DNA from: Streptomyces eurythermus
GTDB lineage: Bacteria; Actinomycetota; Actinomycetes; Streptomycetales; Streptomycetaceae
Assembly: GCF_014649115.1 (NCBI RefSeq)
Contig: NZ_BMSK01000023.1
Coordinates: 1 to 64,000 of the forward strand
Reading direction: 5' to 3'
Length of the DNA: 64,000 nucleotides
The notes beneath the pieces were generated by a model that was given only the letters and a program-made list of their open reading frames with translations, did no database searches and was not told the origin of the DNA. The position numbers were made by a program, and so were the translations under genes. Numbering within the stretch: position 1 is the stretch's first letter; each line of letters opens with the position of its first letter. Below are positions 14,461 to 23,694 of this stretch, piece after piece.

Positions 14461-16458
14461 CTAGACCCAGTCGGGCTCCGGCTCGGGCTCGTCGGCCGGC
14501 TCGGGCCAGTCCGCGTCGTCCGGTGCGCCGGCGGGCGCGGGCACTGCGGCGCCGTCCAGGGAGGCCAGCACCTTGAGCACGCCTTCGCCGTACGTCACCA
14601 GCTTCTTCTCACCGACGCCGTTCACCGTGCCCAGCTCCCGCACCGAGCCGGGCCACCGGGTCACGATCTCCCGGAGGGTGGCGTCGTGGAAGATGACGTA
14701 CGCCGGGACGCCCTGTTCCCTGGCCTGCTCGGCGCGCCAGGCCCGCAGGGCCTCGAAGGCGGGGAGCAGTGCCTCGGGCAGCTCGGCCGCGGCGGCCTTG
14801 GCCTTGCCGCCGCCGGAGGCACCGGAGCCGCCGGCGGACCGGGACCGGGAGGCGGCCGGCTTCTTCGGCTCCTTGCGCAGCGGTACCTCCCGCTCGCGCC
14901 GCAGTACCGCGCCGCTCGCCTCGGTGAGCACCAGCGTGCCGTACTCCCCCTCGACCGCGAGGAGCCCCTGCGCCAGCAGCTGCCGGATGACGCCCCGCCA
15001 CTCGCCCTCGGTGAGGTCCTGGCCGATGCCGAACACGGACAGCTGGTCGTGGTCGAACTGGATCACCTTGGCGGTGCGCTTGCCGAGCAGGATGTCCACG
15101 ATCTGCACCGCGCCGAACTTCTGCCCGCGCTCCCGCTGCAACCGCACCACCGTGGACAGCACCTTCTGCGCGGCGACCGTGCCGTCCCAGGTCTCCGGCG
15201 GGGTGAGGCAGGTGTCACAGTTGCCGCAGGCCTCCGCGTCGGCGTCCTGGCCGAAGTAGGCGAGCAGCTGGCCGCGGCGGCACCGGGCGGTCTCGCACAG
15301 CGCGAGCATGGCGTCGAGGTGGGAGGCGGCCCGGCGGCGGAACGCCTCGTCGCCCTCGCCGGACTGGATCAGCTTGCGCTGCTGTATGACGTCGTTCAGG
15401 CCGTACGCCATCCACGCCGTGGACGGCAGGCCGTCGCGGCCCGCGCGGCCGGTCTCCTGGTAGTAGCCCTCGATCGACTTGGGCAGGTCCAGGTGGGCGA
15501 CGAAGCGCACGTCCGGCTTGTCGATACCCATGCCGAAGGCGATGGTCGCGACCACGACCAAGCCGTCCTCGCGCAGGAACCGGGACTGGTGCGCCGCGCG
15601 CACGGAGGCGTCCAGGCCCGCGTGGTACGGCACCGCCTGGATGCCGTTCGCGGTCAGGAACTCCGCCGTGCGCTCCACCGAGTTCCGCGACAGGCAGTAG
15701 ACGATGCCGGCGTCACCCGGGTGCTCCTCCCGCAGGAAGGCGAGGAGCTGCTTCTTGGGGTCGGCCTTGGGCACGATCCGGTACTGGATGTTGGGCCGGT
15801 CGAAGCTGGCGACGAAGTGCCGGGCCGTCGGCAGGTTCAGCCGCTGGGTGATCTCCTCGTGCGTGGCGCGGGTCGCCGTGGCGGTGAGGGCGATCCGCGG
15901 GACGTCCGGCCAGCGCTCGCCGAGCAGGGACAGGGCGAGATAGTCGGGGCGGAAGTCGTGGCCCCACTGGGACACGCAGTGCGCCTCGTCGATCGCGAAG
16001 ACGGAGATCTTGCCCCGGGAGAGCAGGTCCAGCGTGGCGTCCAGGCGCAGCCGCTCCGGTGCCAGATAGAGCAGGTCCAGTTCGCCCGCCAGGAACTCGG
16101 CCTCGACCACCCGCCGCTCGTCGAAGTCCTGCGTGGAGTTCATGAAGCCGGCCCGGACACCGAGGGCGCGCAAGGCGTCCACCTGGTCCTGCATCAGCGC
16201 GATCAGCGGGGAGACCACCACGCCCGTACCCGGTCTGACCAGGGCCGGGATCTGGTAGCACAGCGACTTTCCGCCGCCGGTCGGCATGAGCACGACGGCG
16301 TCGCCGCCCGCCACCACATGCTCGATGATCGCCTGCTGCTCGCCCCGGAAGGCATCGAATCCGAAGACCCGGTGCAGCGTGGCCAACGCCTCGCTGCCGG
16401 CCGCGCCCGGCCCCTCGGTCACCTGTGGCATCTCGCTGATTCCGCCCATCACGCCCAT
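14461..16458 (-). CDS. recQ: ATP-dependent DNA helicase RecQ
   Basis: 665 aa. Helicase motif I is MPTGGGKSLCYQ (Lys about residue 64), motif II DEAHC (156-160), motif III ALTATATRATHEE and motif VI QETGRAGRDGLPS. The zinc-binding domain has four Cys in CETARCRRG ... ACGNCDTC, then a winged-helix RQC domain, a Ser/Ala/Lys-rich linker (about 525-555) and an HRDC domain near 565-640. It unwinds DNA 3' to 5' in recombination and replication-fork repair. Length suits RecQ with a single HRDC. The start is one of three close Met codons; none has a strong ribosome site. A TTATCCACA box lies 83 bp upstream. Confidence 0.95.
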   Translation of the reverse strand: MGVMGGISEMPQVTEGPGAAGSEALATLHRVFGFDAFRGEQQAIIEHVVAGGDAVVLMPTGGGKSLCYQIPALVRPGTGVVVSPLIALMQDQVDALRALGVRAGFMNSTQDFDERRVVEAEFLAGELDLLYLAPERLRLDATLDLLSRGKISVFAIDEAHCVSQWGHDFRPDYLALSLLGERWPDVPRIALTATATRATHEEITQRLNLPTARHFVASFDRPNIQYRIVPKADPKKQLLAFLREEHPGDAGIVYCLSRNSVERTAEFLTANGIQAVPYHAGLDASVRAAHQSRFLREDGLVVVATIAFGMGIDKPDVRFVAHLDLPKSIEGYYQETGRAGRDGLPSTAWMAYGLNDVIQQRKLIQSGEGDEAFRRRAASHLDAMLALCETARCRRGQLLAYFGQDADAEACGNCDTCLTPPETWDGTVAAQKVLSTVVRLQRERGQKFGAVQIVDILLGKRTAKVIQFDHDQLSVFGIGQDLTEGEWRGVIRQLLAQGLLAVEGEYGTLVLTEASGAVLRREREVPLRKEPKKPAASRSRSAGGSGASGGGKAKAAAAELPEALLPAFEALRAWRAEQAREQGVPAYVIFHDATLREIVTRWPGSVRELGTVNGVGEKKLVTYGEGVLKVLASLDGAAVPAPAGAPDDADWPEPADEPEPEPDWV

Positions 16459-16540
16459 CGTCCTGTCCCCCGCCGGTCCCCCGTGTGTCGTCTGTCGACC
16501 GCTCCCTCAACGATAGGGGCCCGCACCGACAGCCTCGGAG

Positions 16541-16549
16541 TTATCCACA
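16541..16549. promoter_or_regulatory. DnaA-box-like sequence upstream of recQ
   Basis: TTATCCACA, a perfect match to the E. coli DnaA box and one base from the usual Streptomyces form TTGTCCACA, lies in the divergent recQ/Uma2 region. A single box could be chance. Confidence 0.3.
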
Positions 16550-16669
16550 GGCCGGCCGAGGAATCGCACGTCAAGCACGCGAGTGTCGTTCACACGTTCG
16601 CGGGAGACCTGCCCGTTTTCCGCCGATAGTCTGAATGCACCGGCGAGACTCCGTCCCATGGGAGCACTG

Positions 16670-17272
16670 ATGAGCGTCGCACCGAAGGCGTCCGCGTCCA
16701 GCTGGCCGATCCCGCCGAAGGGCGGCTGGACCGCCGACGACCTGGACCGCCTCCCGAATCTTCCTCCGCATACGGAATTGATCGACGGGAGCCTGGTCTT
16801 CGTGAGTCCGCAGACCGCCTTTCACGAGCGAGTTGTCGACTTCTTCAAGTGGCAGCTGCAGTCTCTGGCACCCTCCGATCTGGAGGTGTTCCGCGAGTTC
16901 ACCATCGACATCGATCGGCAGAACCGGCCTGAGCCGGATGTCATCGTGCTGCGTGCGGACGCGTGGACGACGTCTGATCAGACCCGTTTCCCCGCAGACG
17001 CCATCGTGCTGGCTATCGAGGTCGTCTCCGAGGATTCCGTTTCCCGCGACCGTGAGACCAAGCCCTTGAAGTACGCCCGGGCAAGGATTCCCCACTACTG
17101 GAGGGTCGAGGACGAAAAGGGTCGCGCCGCCGTGCACGCCTTCGAGCTGGAGCCCACCATCGGCGCTTACACCAGCGTGGGGATCTTCCGCGAGGAGATG
17201 AAGGTGGACGCCCCGTTCCCGATCGCCCTGGACCTCACCATGATCAAGGCGCGGCCCGCAAAAGACCGGTAA
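16670..17272 (+). CDS. Uma2-family (DUF820) PD-(D/E)xK nuclease-like protein
   Basis: 200 aa from ATG 16670, GGGAG upstream. The core is the restriction-endonuclease-like fold: HTELIDGSLVFVSPQTAFHERV at the start, then RPEPDVIVLRAD (catalytic Asp) and VLAIEVVSEDSVSRDRETK (Glu and distal Lys), then KYARARIPHYWRVED. Streptomyces genomes carry many such genes; catalytic activity has rarely been shown, and roles in DNA transactions or regulation are guesses. It is divergent from recQ, which may be coincidence. A strong hairpin follows. Family call is firm, function open. Confidence 0.9.
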   Translation: MSVAPKASASSWPIPPKGGWTADDLDRLPNLPPHTELIDGSLVFVSPQTAFHERVVDFFKWQLQSLAPSDLEVFREFTIDIDRQNRPEPDVIVLRADAWTTSDQTRFPADAIVLAIEVVSEDSVSRDRETKPLKYARARIPHYWRVEDEKGRAAVHAFELEPTIGAYTSVGIFREEMKVDAPFPIALDLTMIKARPAKDR

Positions 17273-17292
17273 CAGGGGGCAAACAACAACAC

Positions 17293-17330
17293 GCTGCCCG
17301 GCACCCCACTGAAGATGGGTGCCGGGCAGC
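17293..17330. terminator. Strong hairpin ending nuo operon and Uma2 gene
   Basis: GCTGCCCGGCACCC and its exact complement form a 14-bp stem around a 10-nt loop, 20 bases after the Uma2 stop and 20 bases beyond the nuoN stop on the other strand. Confidence 0.8.
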
Positions 17331-17349
17331 GGCATGCAAGAGGTGGGTG

Positions 17350-18999
17350 TCAGCGGACGAAGACCCCCGCCTGGCCCGCCAGGTCCAGGAAGTACTGGGG
17401 GGCGATGCCGAGGACCAGGGTGGTGGCCACGCCCATGCCGATGGCCAGCATGGTCAGCGGGGACGGGACGGCCACGGTCGGGCCCTCCGGCTTCGGCTCG
17501 CTGAAGAACATCAGCACGATCACCCGGATGTAGAAGAACGCGGCGATCGCCGAGGAGATCACACCCACGATGACCAGCGGGACCGCTCCGCCGTCCGCCG
17601 CCGCCTTGAACACGGCGAACTTCCCCGCGAACCCGGAGGTCAGCGGGATGCCGGCGAAGGCCAGCAGGAAGACCGCGAAGACCGCCGCCACCAGCGGCGA
17701 GCGACGGCCGAGCCCGGCCCACTTGGACAGGTGGGTCGCCTCGCCGCCCGCGTCCCGCACCAGCGTGACCACGGCGAACGCGCCGATCGTCACGAAGGAG
17801 TAGCCCGCCAGGTAGAAGAGGACCGAGGACACGCCGTCCTTGGACGTGGCGATGACACCCGCGAGGATGAACCCGGCGTGCGCGATGGACGAGTACGCCA
17901 GCAGGCGCTTGATGTCGGTCTGGGTGATGGCGACGACCGCACCGCCCAGCATGGTGATGATCGCCACCGCCCACATCACCGGCCGCCAGTCCCAGCGCAG
18001 GCCGGGCAGGACGACGTAGAGCAGGCGCAGCAGCGCGCCGAACGCGGCCACCTTCGTCGCCGCCGCCATGAACCCGGTCACGGGGGTGGGCGCGCCCTGG
18101 TAGACGTCGGGCGTCCACATGTGGAACGGCACGGCGCCCACCTTGAACAGCAGGCCCATGACGAGCAGGGCGCCGCCGATCAGCAGCAGCGCGTCGTTGC
18201 CCATCGTGTCGGCGAGCGCGGGGTCGACGTCGGTGACGGTGCCGTCGACCACCTGGGCGATGCGGGCGTACGACACCGAGCCCGCGTAGCCGTACAGCAG
18301 CGCGATGCCGAACAGGGTGAACGCCGAGGCGAACGCGCCCAGCAGGAAGTACTTGACCGCGGCCTCCTGCGACATCAGCCGCTTGCGCCGGGCCAGCGCG
18401 CACAGCAGGTACAGCGGCAGGGAGAGGACCTCCAGGGCCACGAACAGGGTCAGCAGGTCGTTGGCCGCCGGGAAGATCAGCATGCCGCCGATCGCGAACA
18501 GGAGCAGCGGGAAGACCTCCGTGGTGGTGAAGCCCGCCCGCACCGCGGCCTTCTCGCTGTCGCTGCCGGGCACGGACGCGGCCTGCGCGGCGAAGGAGTC
18601 GACCCGGTTGCCGTGCGCCACGGGGTCCAGGCGCCGTTCCGCGAAGGTGAACAGGCCGACCAGGCCGGCCAGCAGGATGGTGCCCTGGAGGAAGAGGGCC
18701 GGACCGTCGACCGCGATCGCGCCCATGGCCGCGATGTGCGCCTTCGTGGTGCCGTACCCGTCGGCCGCGAGCGCGACGACCGCCGCGAACGCGGCGCACA
18801 GGGCGACGACGGACACGAACACCTGCGCGTAGTAGCGGGACCGGCGCGGCACGAACGCCTCGATCAGCACCCCCACCAGCGCCGCGCCGATGACGATCAG
18901 CGTCGGCGACAATTGTCCGTACTCGATCTTCGGCGCGTCGATCTTCGTGATCGGTTCGGCCGCGGTTGTCCACAGGCTGTGGACGGCTGTTGTACTCAC
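17350..18999 (-). CDS. nuoN: NADH-quinone oxidoreductase subunit N
   Basis: 549 aa, about 14 membrane helices, an antiporter-like proton channel subunit of complex I. Conserved features include the Lys in the discontinuous helix region (LFKVGAVPFHMWTPDVYQGAPTPV, split here at the Pro) and LLAYSSIAHAGFILAG with the second Lys just before it. It is the last gene of the operon; its start overlaps the nuoM stop by 4 bp (ATGA). The perfect hairpin just after its stop ends the 16-kb transcript. TTGTCCACA lies within its first codons. Confidence 0.96.
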   Translation of the reverse strand: MSTTAVHSLWTTAAEPITKIDAPKIEYGQLSPTLIVIGAALVGVLIEAFVPRRSRYYAQVFVSVVALCAAFAAVVALAADGYGTTKAHIAAMGAIAVDGPALFLQGTILLAGLVGLFTFAERRLDPVAHGNRVDSFAAQAASVPGSDSEKAAVRAGFTTTEVFPLLLFAIGGMLIFPAANDLLTLFVALEVLSLPLYLLCALARRKRLMSQEAAVKYFLLGAFASAFTLFGIALLYGYAGSVSYARIAQVVDGTVTDVDPALADTMGNDALLLIGGALLVMGLLFKVGAVPFHMWTPDVYQGAPTPVTGFMAAATKVAAFGALLRLLYVVLPGLRWDWRPVMWAVAIITMLGGAVVAITQTDIKRLLAYSSIAHAGFILAGVIATSKDGVSSVLFYLAGYSFVTIGAFAVVTLVRDAGGEATHLSKWAGLGRRSPLVAAVFAVFLLAFAGIPLTSGFAGKFAVFKAAADGGAVPLVIVGVISSAIAAFFYIRVIVLMFFSEPKPEGPTVAVPSPLTMLAIGMGVATTLVLGIAPQYFLDLAGQAGVFVR

Positions 19000-20567
19000 T
19001 TGGCCGCCTCCACCTCGGGCCGGGGGTCCTTCTTGTGTACGTCGGACAGGGTCTGTTTGACCGCGGGGTCGACGATGTTCGTGACCGGCTTCGGGTAGAC
19101 GCCCAGGAAGATCAGCAGCACGATCAGCGGGGCCACGACCAGCACCTCACGCGCGCGCAGGTCGGGCATCGCCGAGACCTCCGGCTTCACCGGGCCCGTC
19201 ATCGTCCGCTGGTAGAGCACCAGGGTGTACAGGGCGGCGAGGACGATGCCGAAGGTGGCGATGATCCCGATCACCGGGTAGCGCGTGAACGTGCCGACCA
19301 GCACCAGGAATTCGCTCACGAACGGGGCGAGGCCGGGCAGCGACAGCGTGGCCAGGCCGCCGATCAGGAAGGTGCCGGCGAGCACCGGGGCGACCTTCTG
19401 CACGCCTCCGTAGTCGGCGATGAGCCGCGAGCCGCGCCGGGAGATGAGGAAACCGGCGACGAGCATCAGCGCGGCGGTGGAGATGCCGTGGTTGACCATG
19501 TACAGCGTGGCCCCGGACTGGCCCTGGCTGGTCATCGCGAAGACGCCCATGATGATGAAGCCGAAGTGCGAGATCGACGCGTAGGCCACCAGCCGTTTGA
19601 TGTCCCGCTGGCCCACGGCGAGCAGCGCGCCGTAGATGATGCTGATCACGGCCAGGACGAGGACGACCGGCGTCGCCCACTTGCTGGCCTCCGGGAACAG
19701 CTGGAGGCAGAAGCGGAGCATCGCGAACGTGCCCACCTTGTCGACGACCGCGGTGATGAGGACGGCGACGGGCGCGGTGGCCTCCTGCATGGCGTTGGGC
19801 AGCCAGGTGTGCAGCGGCCACAGCGGCGCCTTCACCGCGAAGGCGAAGAAGAAGCCGAGGAACAGCCAGCGTTCGGTGCTCGTCGCCATGTGCAGCGTGC
19901 CGTTCGCGCGGGCGTCGGCGATCTCGCTGAGCGAGAAGGACCCGGCGACCACGTAGAGCCCGATCACCGCGGCCAGCATGATCAGACCGCCGGCCAGGTT
20001 GTAGAGGAGGAACTTCACCGCCGCGTACGAGCGCTGGGTGGCGGCCGTCTCCTCGCCGTGCGCGTGGGCGCGGTCCCCGAAGCCGCCGATGAGGAAGTAC
20101 ATCGGAATCAGCATGGCTTCGAAGAAGATGTAGAAGACGAAGACGTCCGTGGCCTCGAACGAGATGACCACCATCGCCTCCACCGCCAGGATCAGCGCGA
20201 AGAAGCCCTGGGTGGGCCGCCAGCGCCGGCTGCCGGTCTCCAGCGGGTCGGCGTCGTGCCAGCCGGCGAGGATGATGAACGGGATCAGCAGGGCGGTCAG
20301 CGCGACCAGCGCCACCGCGATGCCGTCGACGCCCAGTTCGTACCTGACCCCGAAGTCCCTGATCCAGGCGTGGTTCTCGGTGAGCTGGTAGCGCTCGCCG
20401 TCCGGGTCGAAGCGGACCAGGACGGTGACGGCCAGGGCGAGCGTGGCGAGCGAGACGAGCAGCGCCAGCCACTTGGCGGCGGTGCGCTGGGCGGCCGGTA
20501 CGGCGGCCGTGGCGACGGCCCCGAGGGCCGGGAGCGCCGCCGTCGCTGTCAGCAGGGGAAAGGACAT
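18996..20567 (-). CDS. nuoM: NADH-quinone oxidoreductase subunit M
   Basis: 523 aa, about 14 membrane helices of the Mrp-antiporter type. Typical segments are FEAMLIPMYFLIGGFG, VKAPLWPLHTWLPNAMQEA (Lys of the proton path plus the broken helix) and LVAYASISHFGFIIMG. It forms one of the three proton-pumping channels in the membrane arm of complex I. It starts 5 bp after the nuoL stop region and overlaps nuoN by 4 bp, giving coupled translation. Confidence 0.96.
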   Translation of the reverse strand: MSFPLLTATAALPALGAVATAAVPAAQRTAAKWLALLVSLATLALAVTVLVRFDPDGERYQLTENHAWIRDFGVRYELGVDGIAVALVALTALLIPFIILAGWHDADPLETGSRRWRPTQGFFALILAVEAMVVISFEATDVFVFYIFFEAMLIPMYFLIGGFGDRAHAHGEETAATQRSYAAVKFLLYNLAGGLIMLAAVIGLYVVAGSFSLSEIADARANGTLHMATSTERWLFLGFFFAFAVKAPLWPLHTWLPNAMQEATAPVAVLITAVVDKVGTFAMLRFCLQLFPEASKWATPVVLVLAVISIIYGALLAVGQRDIKRLVAYASISHFGFIIMGVFAMTSQGQSGATLYMVNHGISTAALMLVAGFLISRRGSRLIADYGGVQKVAPVLAGTFLIGGLATLSLPGLAPFVSEFLVLVGTFTRYPVIGIIATFGIVLAALYTLVLYQRTMTGPVKPEVSAMPDLRAREVLVVAPLIVLLIFLGVYPKPVTNIVDPAVKQTLSDVHKKDPRPEVEAAK

Positions 20568-20572
20568 CGGTA

Positions 20573-22537
20573 TCAGACCGCCCTCATCAGCAGGGTCGCG
20601 GCGACCAGGAGTGCCGCGCCGCCGAACATCGAGACCGCGTAGGAGCGGGCGAAGCCGTTCTGGAGCCGGCGCAGCCGTCCGGACAGGCCGCCGAAGCCGG
20701 CCGCCGTGCCGTTGACGACGCCGTCCACCAGGGAGTGGTCGAGGTAGACCAGGGAGCGCGTCAGGTGCTCGCCGCCCCGCACCAGGACCACGTGGTTGAA
20801 GTCGTCCTGGAGCAGGTCGCGGCGGGCCGCGCGGGTGAGCAGCGAGCCGCGCGGGGCGACCGCGGGGACGGGCTTACGGCCGTACTGGGCCCAGGCGATG
20901 GCGACCCCGACGACCAGGCACACCATGGTGGCCCCGGTGATCACTCCAGCGCTGAGCGGCGCGTCGCCGTGGTCGTGCCCGGTGACCGGCTCCAGCCAGT
21001 TCAGGAAGCGGTCGCCGATGCTGAAGAAGGCACCGCCGAAGACCGAGCCGACGGCGAGGACGATCATCGGGATCGTCATGACCTTCGGGGACTCGTGCGG
21101 GTGCGGTTCGGTGTGCTCGCCCCCGGTCTCGGCGGCGGGCTCCACGCTGGGCTCGGCCGGGGACGGGGTCGGGGCGTCGCGCCACCGTTCCTCTCCGAAG
21201 AACGTCATCAGCATCACGCGCGTCATGTAGAAGGCGGTGATGGCCGCGCCCAGCAGGGCCGCGCCGCCGAGGATCCAGCCCTCGGTGCCGCCCTTGGCGA
21301 ACGCCGCCTCGATGATCTTGTCCTTGGAGAAGAAGCCGGACAGGCCCGGGAAACCGATGATGGCCAGGTAGCCGAGGCCGAAGGTGATGAAGGTGACCGG
21401 CATGTACTTGCGCAGGCCGCCGTAGCGGCGCATGTCGACCTCGTCGTTCATGCCGTGCATCACCGAACCGGCGCCGAGGAACAGCCCGGCCTTGAAGAAG
21501 CCGTGCGTGACCAGGTGCATGATCGCGAAGACGTAGCCGATGGGGCCGAGACCGGCGGCGAGGACCATGTAGCCGATCTGCGACATGGTCGAGCCGGCCA
21601 GCGCCTTCTTGATGTCGTCCTTGGCGCAACCGACGATCGCACCGAACAGGAGCGTGACCGCGCCGACGACGGTGACGGCCAGCTGGGCGTCGGGTGCCGC
21701 GTTGAAGATCGCGCCGGAGCGGACGATCAGATAGACGCCCGCGGTCACCATGGTCGCCGCGTGGATGAGGGCGGAGACCGGGGTCGGACCCTCCATGGCG
21801 TCCCCGAGCCAGGACTGCAGCGGCACCTGGGCGGACTTGCCGCAGGCGGCGAGCAGCAGCATCAGGGCGATCGCGGTGAGCCTGCCCTCGGAGGCGTCGC
21901 CGACGAGACCCGGCTCCTCGTGCGTGCCGAGGACCGGGCCGAAGGCGAAGCTGCCGAAGGTGGTGAACATCAGCATGATCGCGATCGACAGGCCCATGTC
22001 GCCGACGCGGTTGACCAGGAAGGCCTTCTTCGCGGCCGTGGCGGCGCTGGGCTTGTGCTGCCAGAAGCCGATCAGCAGGTACGAGGCGAGGCCGACGCCC
22101 TCCCAGCCGACGTACAGCAGCAGGTAGTTGTCGGCGAGGACGAGCAGCAGCATCGCCGCGAGGAACAGGTTCAGGTAGCCGAAGAAGCGGCGGCGGCGCT
22201 CGTCGTGCGCCATGTACCCGACCGAGTACAGGTGGATCAGCGAGCCGACGCCCGTGATGAGCAGGACGAACGTCATCGACAGCTGGTCCAGGCGGAAGGT
22301 GACGTCCGCCTGGAAGCCGGCCACCGGGATCCAGCTGAACAGGTGCTGCGTCAGGGTGCGGTGTCCGGCGCCCTTGCCGAGCAGATCGGCGAAGAGGACG
22401 AGCCCGAGGGCGAAGGACACGAACGACAGCACAACGCCGATCCAGTGGCCGGCGCGGTCCAGGCGCCGGCCGCCGACCAGGAGGACGGCCGCTCCGAGCA
22501 GGGGCGCCGCGATGAGCGGCGCGATCAGGTTCTCCAC
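20573..22537 (-). CDS. nuoL: NADH-quinone oxidoreductase subunit L
   Basis: 654 aa, the largest antiporter-like subunit, about 16 membrane helices. GVGLASYLLIGFW, KSAQVPLQSWLGDAMEGPTP and SALIHAATMVTAGVYL are diagnostic. A charged, Pro/Glu/His-rich cytoplasmic loop (PSPAEPSVEPAAETGGEH, about residues 450-475) is an actinobacterial insertion. The long lateral helix follows in the C-terminal quarter. It closes the distal end of the membrane arm and pumps protons. It starts 16 bp after nuoK ends. Confidence 0.96.
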   Translation of the reverse strand: MENLIAPLIAAPLLGAAVLLVGGRRLDRAGHWIGVVLSFVSFALGLVLFADLLGKGAGHRTLTQHLFSWIPVAGFQADVTFRLDQLSMTFVLLITGVGSLIHLYSVGYMAHDERRRRFFGYLNLFLAAMLLLVLADNYLLLYVGWEGVGLASYLLIGFWQHKPSAATAAKKAFLVNRVGDMGLSIAIMLMFTTFGSFAFGPVLGTHEEPGLVGDASEGRLTAIALMLLLAACGKSAQVPLQSWLGDAMEGPTPVSALIHAATMVTAGVYLIVRSGAIFNAAPDAQLAVTVVGAVTLLFGAIVGCAKDDIKKALAGSTMSQIGYMVLAAGLGPIGYVFAIMHLVTHGFFKAGLFLGAGSVMHGMNDEVDMRRYGGLRKYMPVTFITFGLGYLAIIGFPGLSGFFSKDKIIEAAFAKGGTEGWILGGAALLGAAITAFYMTRVMLMTFFGEERWRDAPTPSPAEPSVEPAAETGGEHTEPHPHESPKVMTIPMIVLAVGSVFGGAFFSIGDRFLNWLEPVTGHDHGDAPLSAGVITGATMVCLVVGVAIAWAQYGRKPVPAVAPRGSLLTRAARRDLLQDDFNHVVLVRGGEHLTRSLVYLDHSLVDGVVNGTAAGFGGLSGRLRRLQNGFARSYAVSMFGGAALLVAATLLMRAV

Positions 22538-22552
22538 GATTCTTCCGACCCC

Positions 22553-22852
22553 TTACAGCTTCATCAGGCTGGCGTCGTCGACCGAGGCCGAGTGGCGGGT
22601 ACGGAACAGCGACACGATGATCGCGAGGCCCACCACGACCTCCGCGGCGGCGACGACCATCGTGAAGAAGGCGATGATCTGGCCGTCGAGGTTGCCGTGC
22701 ATCCGGGAGAAGGCGACGAACGCGAGGTTGCAGGCGTTCAGCATCAGCTCGACGCACATGAAGACCACGATGGCGTTGCGCCGGATGAGGACGCCGGTCG
22801 CGCCGATCGTGAACAGCAGGGCGGCGAGGTAGAGGTAGTTGACCGGGTTCAC
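22553..22852 (-). CDS. nuoK: NADH-quinone oxidoreductase subunit K
   Basis: 99 aa from GTG 22852, three membrane helices. VFMCVELMLNACNLAFVAF holds the conserved Glu in helix 2, and AAAEVVVGLAIIV the second Glu in helix 3, both part of the E-channel that couples quinone reduction to pumping. The start overlaps the nuoJ stop by 4 bp (GTGA). Confidence 0.95.
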   Translation of the reverse strand: MNPVNYLYLAALLFTIGATGVLIRRNAIVVFMCVELMLNACNLAFVAFSRMHGNLDGQIIAFFTMVVAAAEVVVGLAIIVSLFRTRHSASVDDASLMKL

Positions 22853-23694
22853 TTCGACGCCTCCTCGGGCCGCTTGAACGTCTCCGGTTCGATCGCCCGG
22901 CGCTCCAGGCGCTCCTCCGCGCGCTGCTCCAGCGCCCGCAGTTCGCCCAGCGCCTCGGTGGACACGTCCCGGATCTGGCCGCGGGCGCGCAGCGTCTTGT
23001 TGACGGTCAGCTCGGAGGGGGTGCCGTCGGGCAGCAGGCCCGCGATGTCGACCGCGTTGTGCCGGGCGTAGACGCCGGGGGCGGGCAGCGGCGGGATGTA
23101 CGTGCCCTCGCGGACGCGCTGTTCGGACAGCTCGCGCTGGGTCTTGGCGCGCTCCGTGCGCTCCCGGTGGGTGAGCACCATGGCGCCGACGGCGGCCGTG
23201 ATGAGCAGCGCGCCGGTGATCTCGAAGGCGAAGACGTACTTGGTGAAGATCAGCGACGCCAGGCCCTCGACATTGCCGTTGGCGTTGGCCCGGCCGGTGC
23301 CGTTGAACTCCTTCAGGGAGGCGTTGCCGATGCCGGCGAGCAGCAGGACGCCGAAACCGATCCCGCACAGCAGGGCCAGCCAGCGCTGGCCCTTGATGGT
23401 CTCCTTCAGGGAGTCCGCGGCCGTGACGCCGACGAGCATCACCACGAACAGGAACAGCATCATGATCGCGCCGGTGTAGACGACGATCTGCACGATGCCG
23501 AGGAAGTAGGCGCCGTTGGCGAGGTAGAACACCGCCAGGACGATCATCGTGCCGGCGAGGCAGAGCGCGCTGTGCACGGCCTTCTTCATGAAGACGGTGC
23601 ACAGGGCGCCGATCACCGCGACGGTGCCGAGGACCCAGAACTGGAAGGCCTCACCGGTGGAGGTGGTGTAGGCGGCCAGGGTGTGCGCGCTCAT
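22849..23694 (-). CDS. nuoJ: NADH-quinone oxidoreductase subunit J (long C-terminus)
   Basis: 281 aa from ATG 23694. Five membrane helices occupy the first 180 residues; GIVQIVVYTGAIMMLFLFVVMLVG contains the conserved pi-bulge helix 3 (shown across two blocks: GIVQIVVYTGA, IMMLFLFVV). The C-terminal 95 residues after THRERTERAK are polar, with an Arg/Glu-rich helix at the end, and are absent from the roughly 184-aa E. coli protein; the extension is common in actinobacteria. The start overlaps the nuoI stop by 4 bp. Confidence 0.94.
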   Translation of the reverse strand: MSAHTLAAYTTSTGEAFQFWVLGTVAVIGALCTVFMKKAVHSALCLAGTMIVLAVFYLANGAYFLGIVQIVVYTGAIMMLFLFVVMLVGVTAADSLKETIKGQRWLALLCGIGFGVLLLAGIGNASLKEFNGTGRANANGNVEGLASLIFTKYVFAFEITGALLITAAVGAMVLTHRERTERAKTQRELSEQRVREGTYIPPLPAPGVYARHNAVDIAGLLPDGTPSELTVNKTLRARGQIRDVSTEALGELRALEQRAEERLERRAIEPETFKRPEEASK

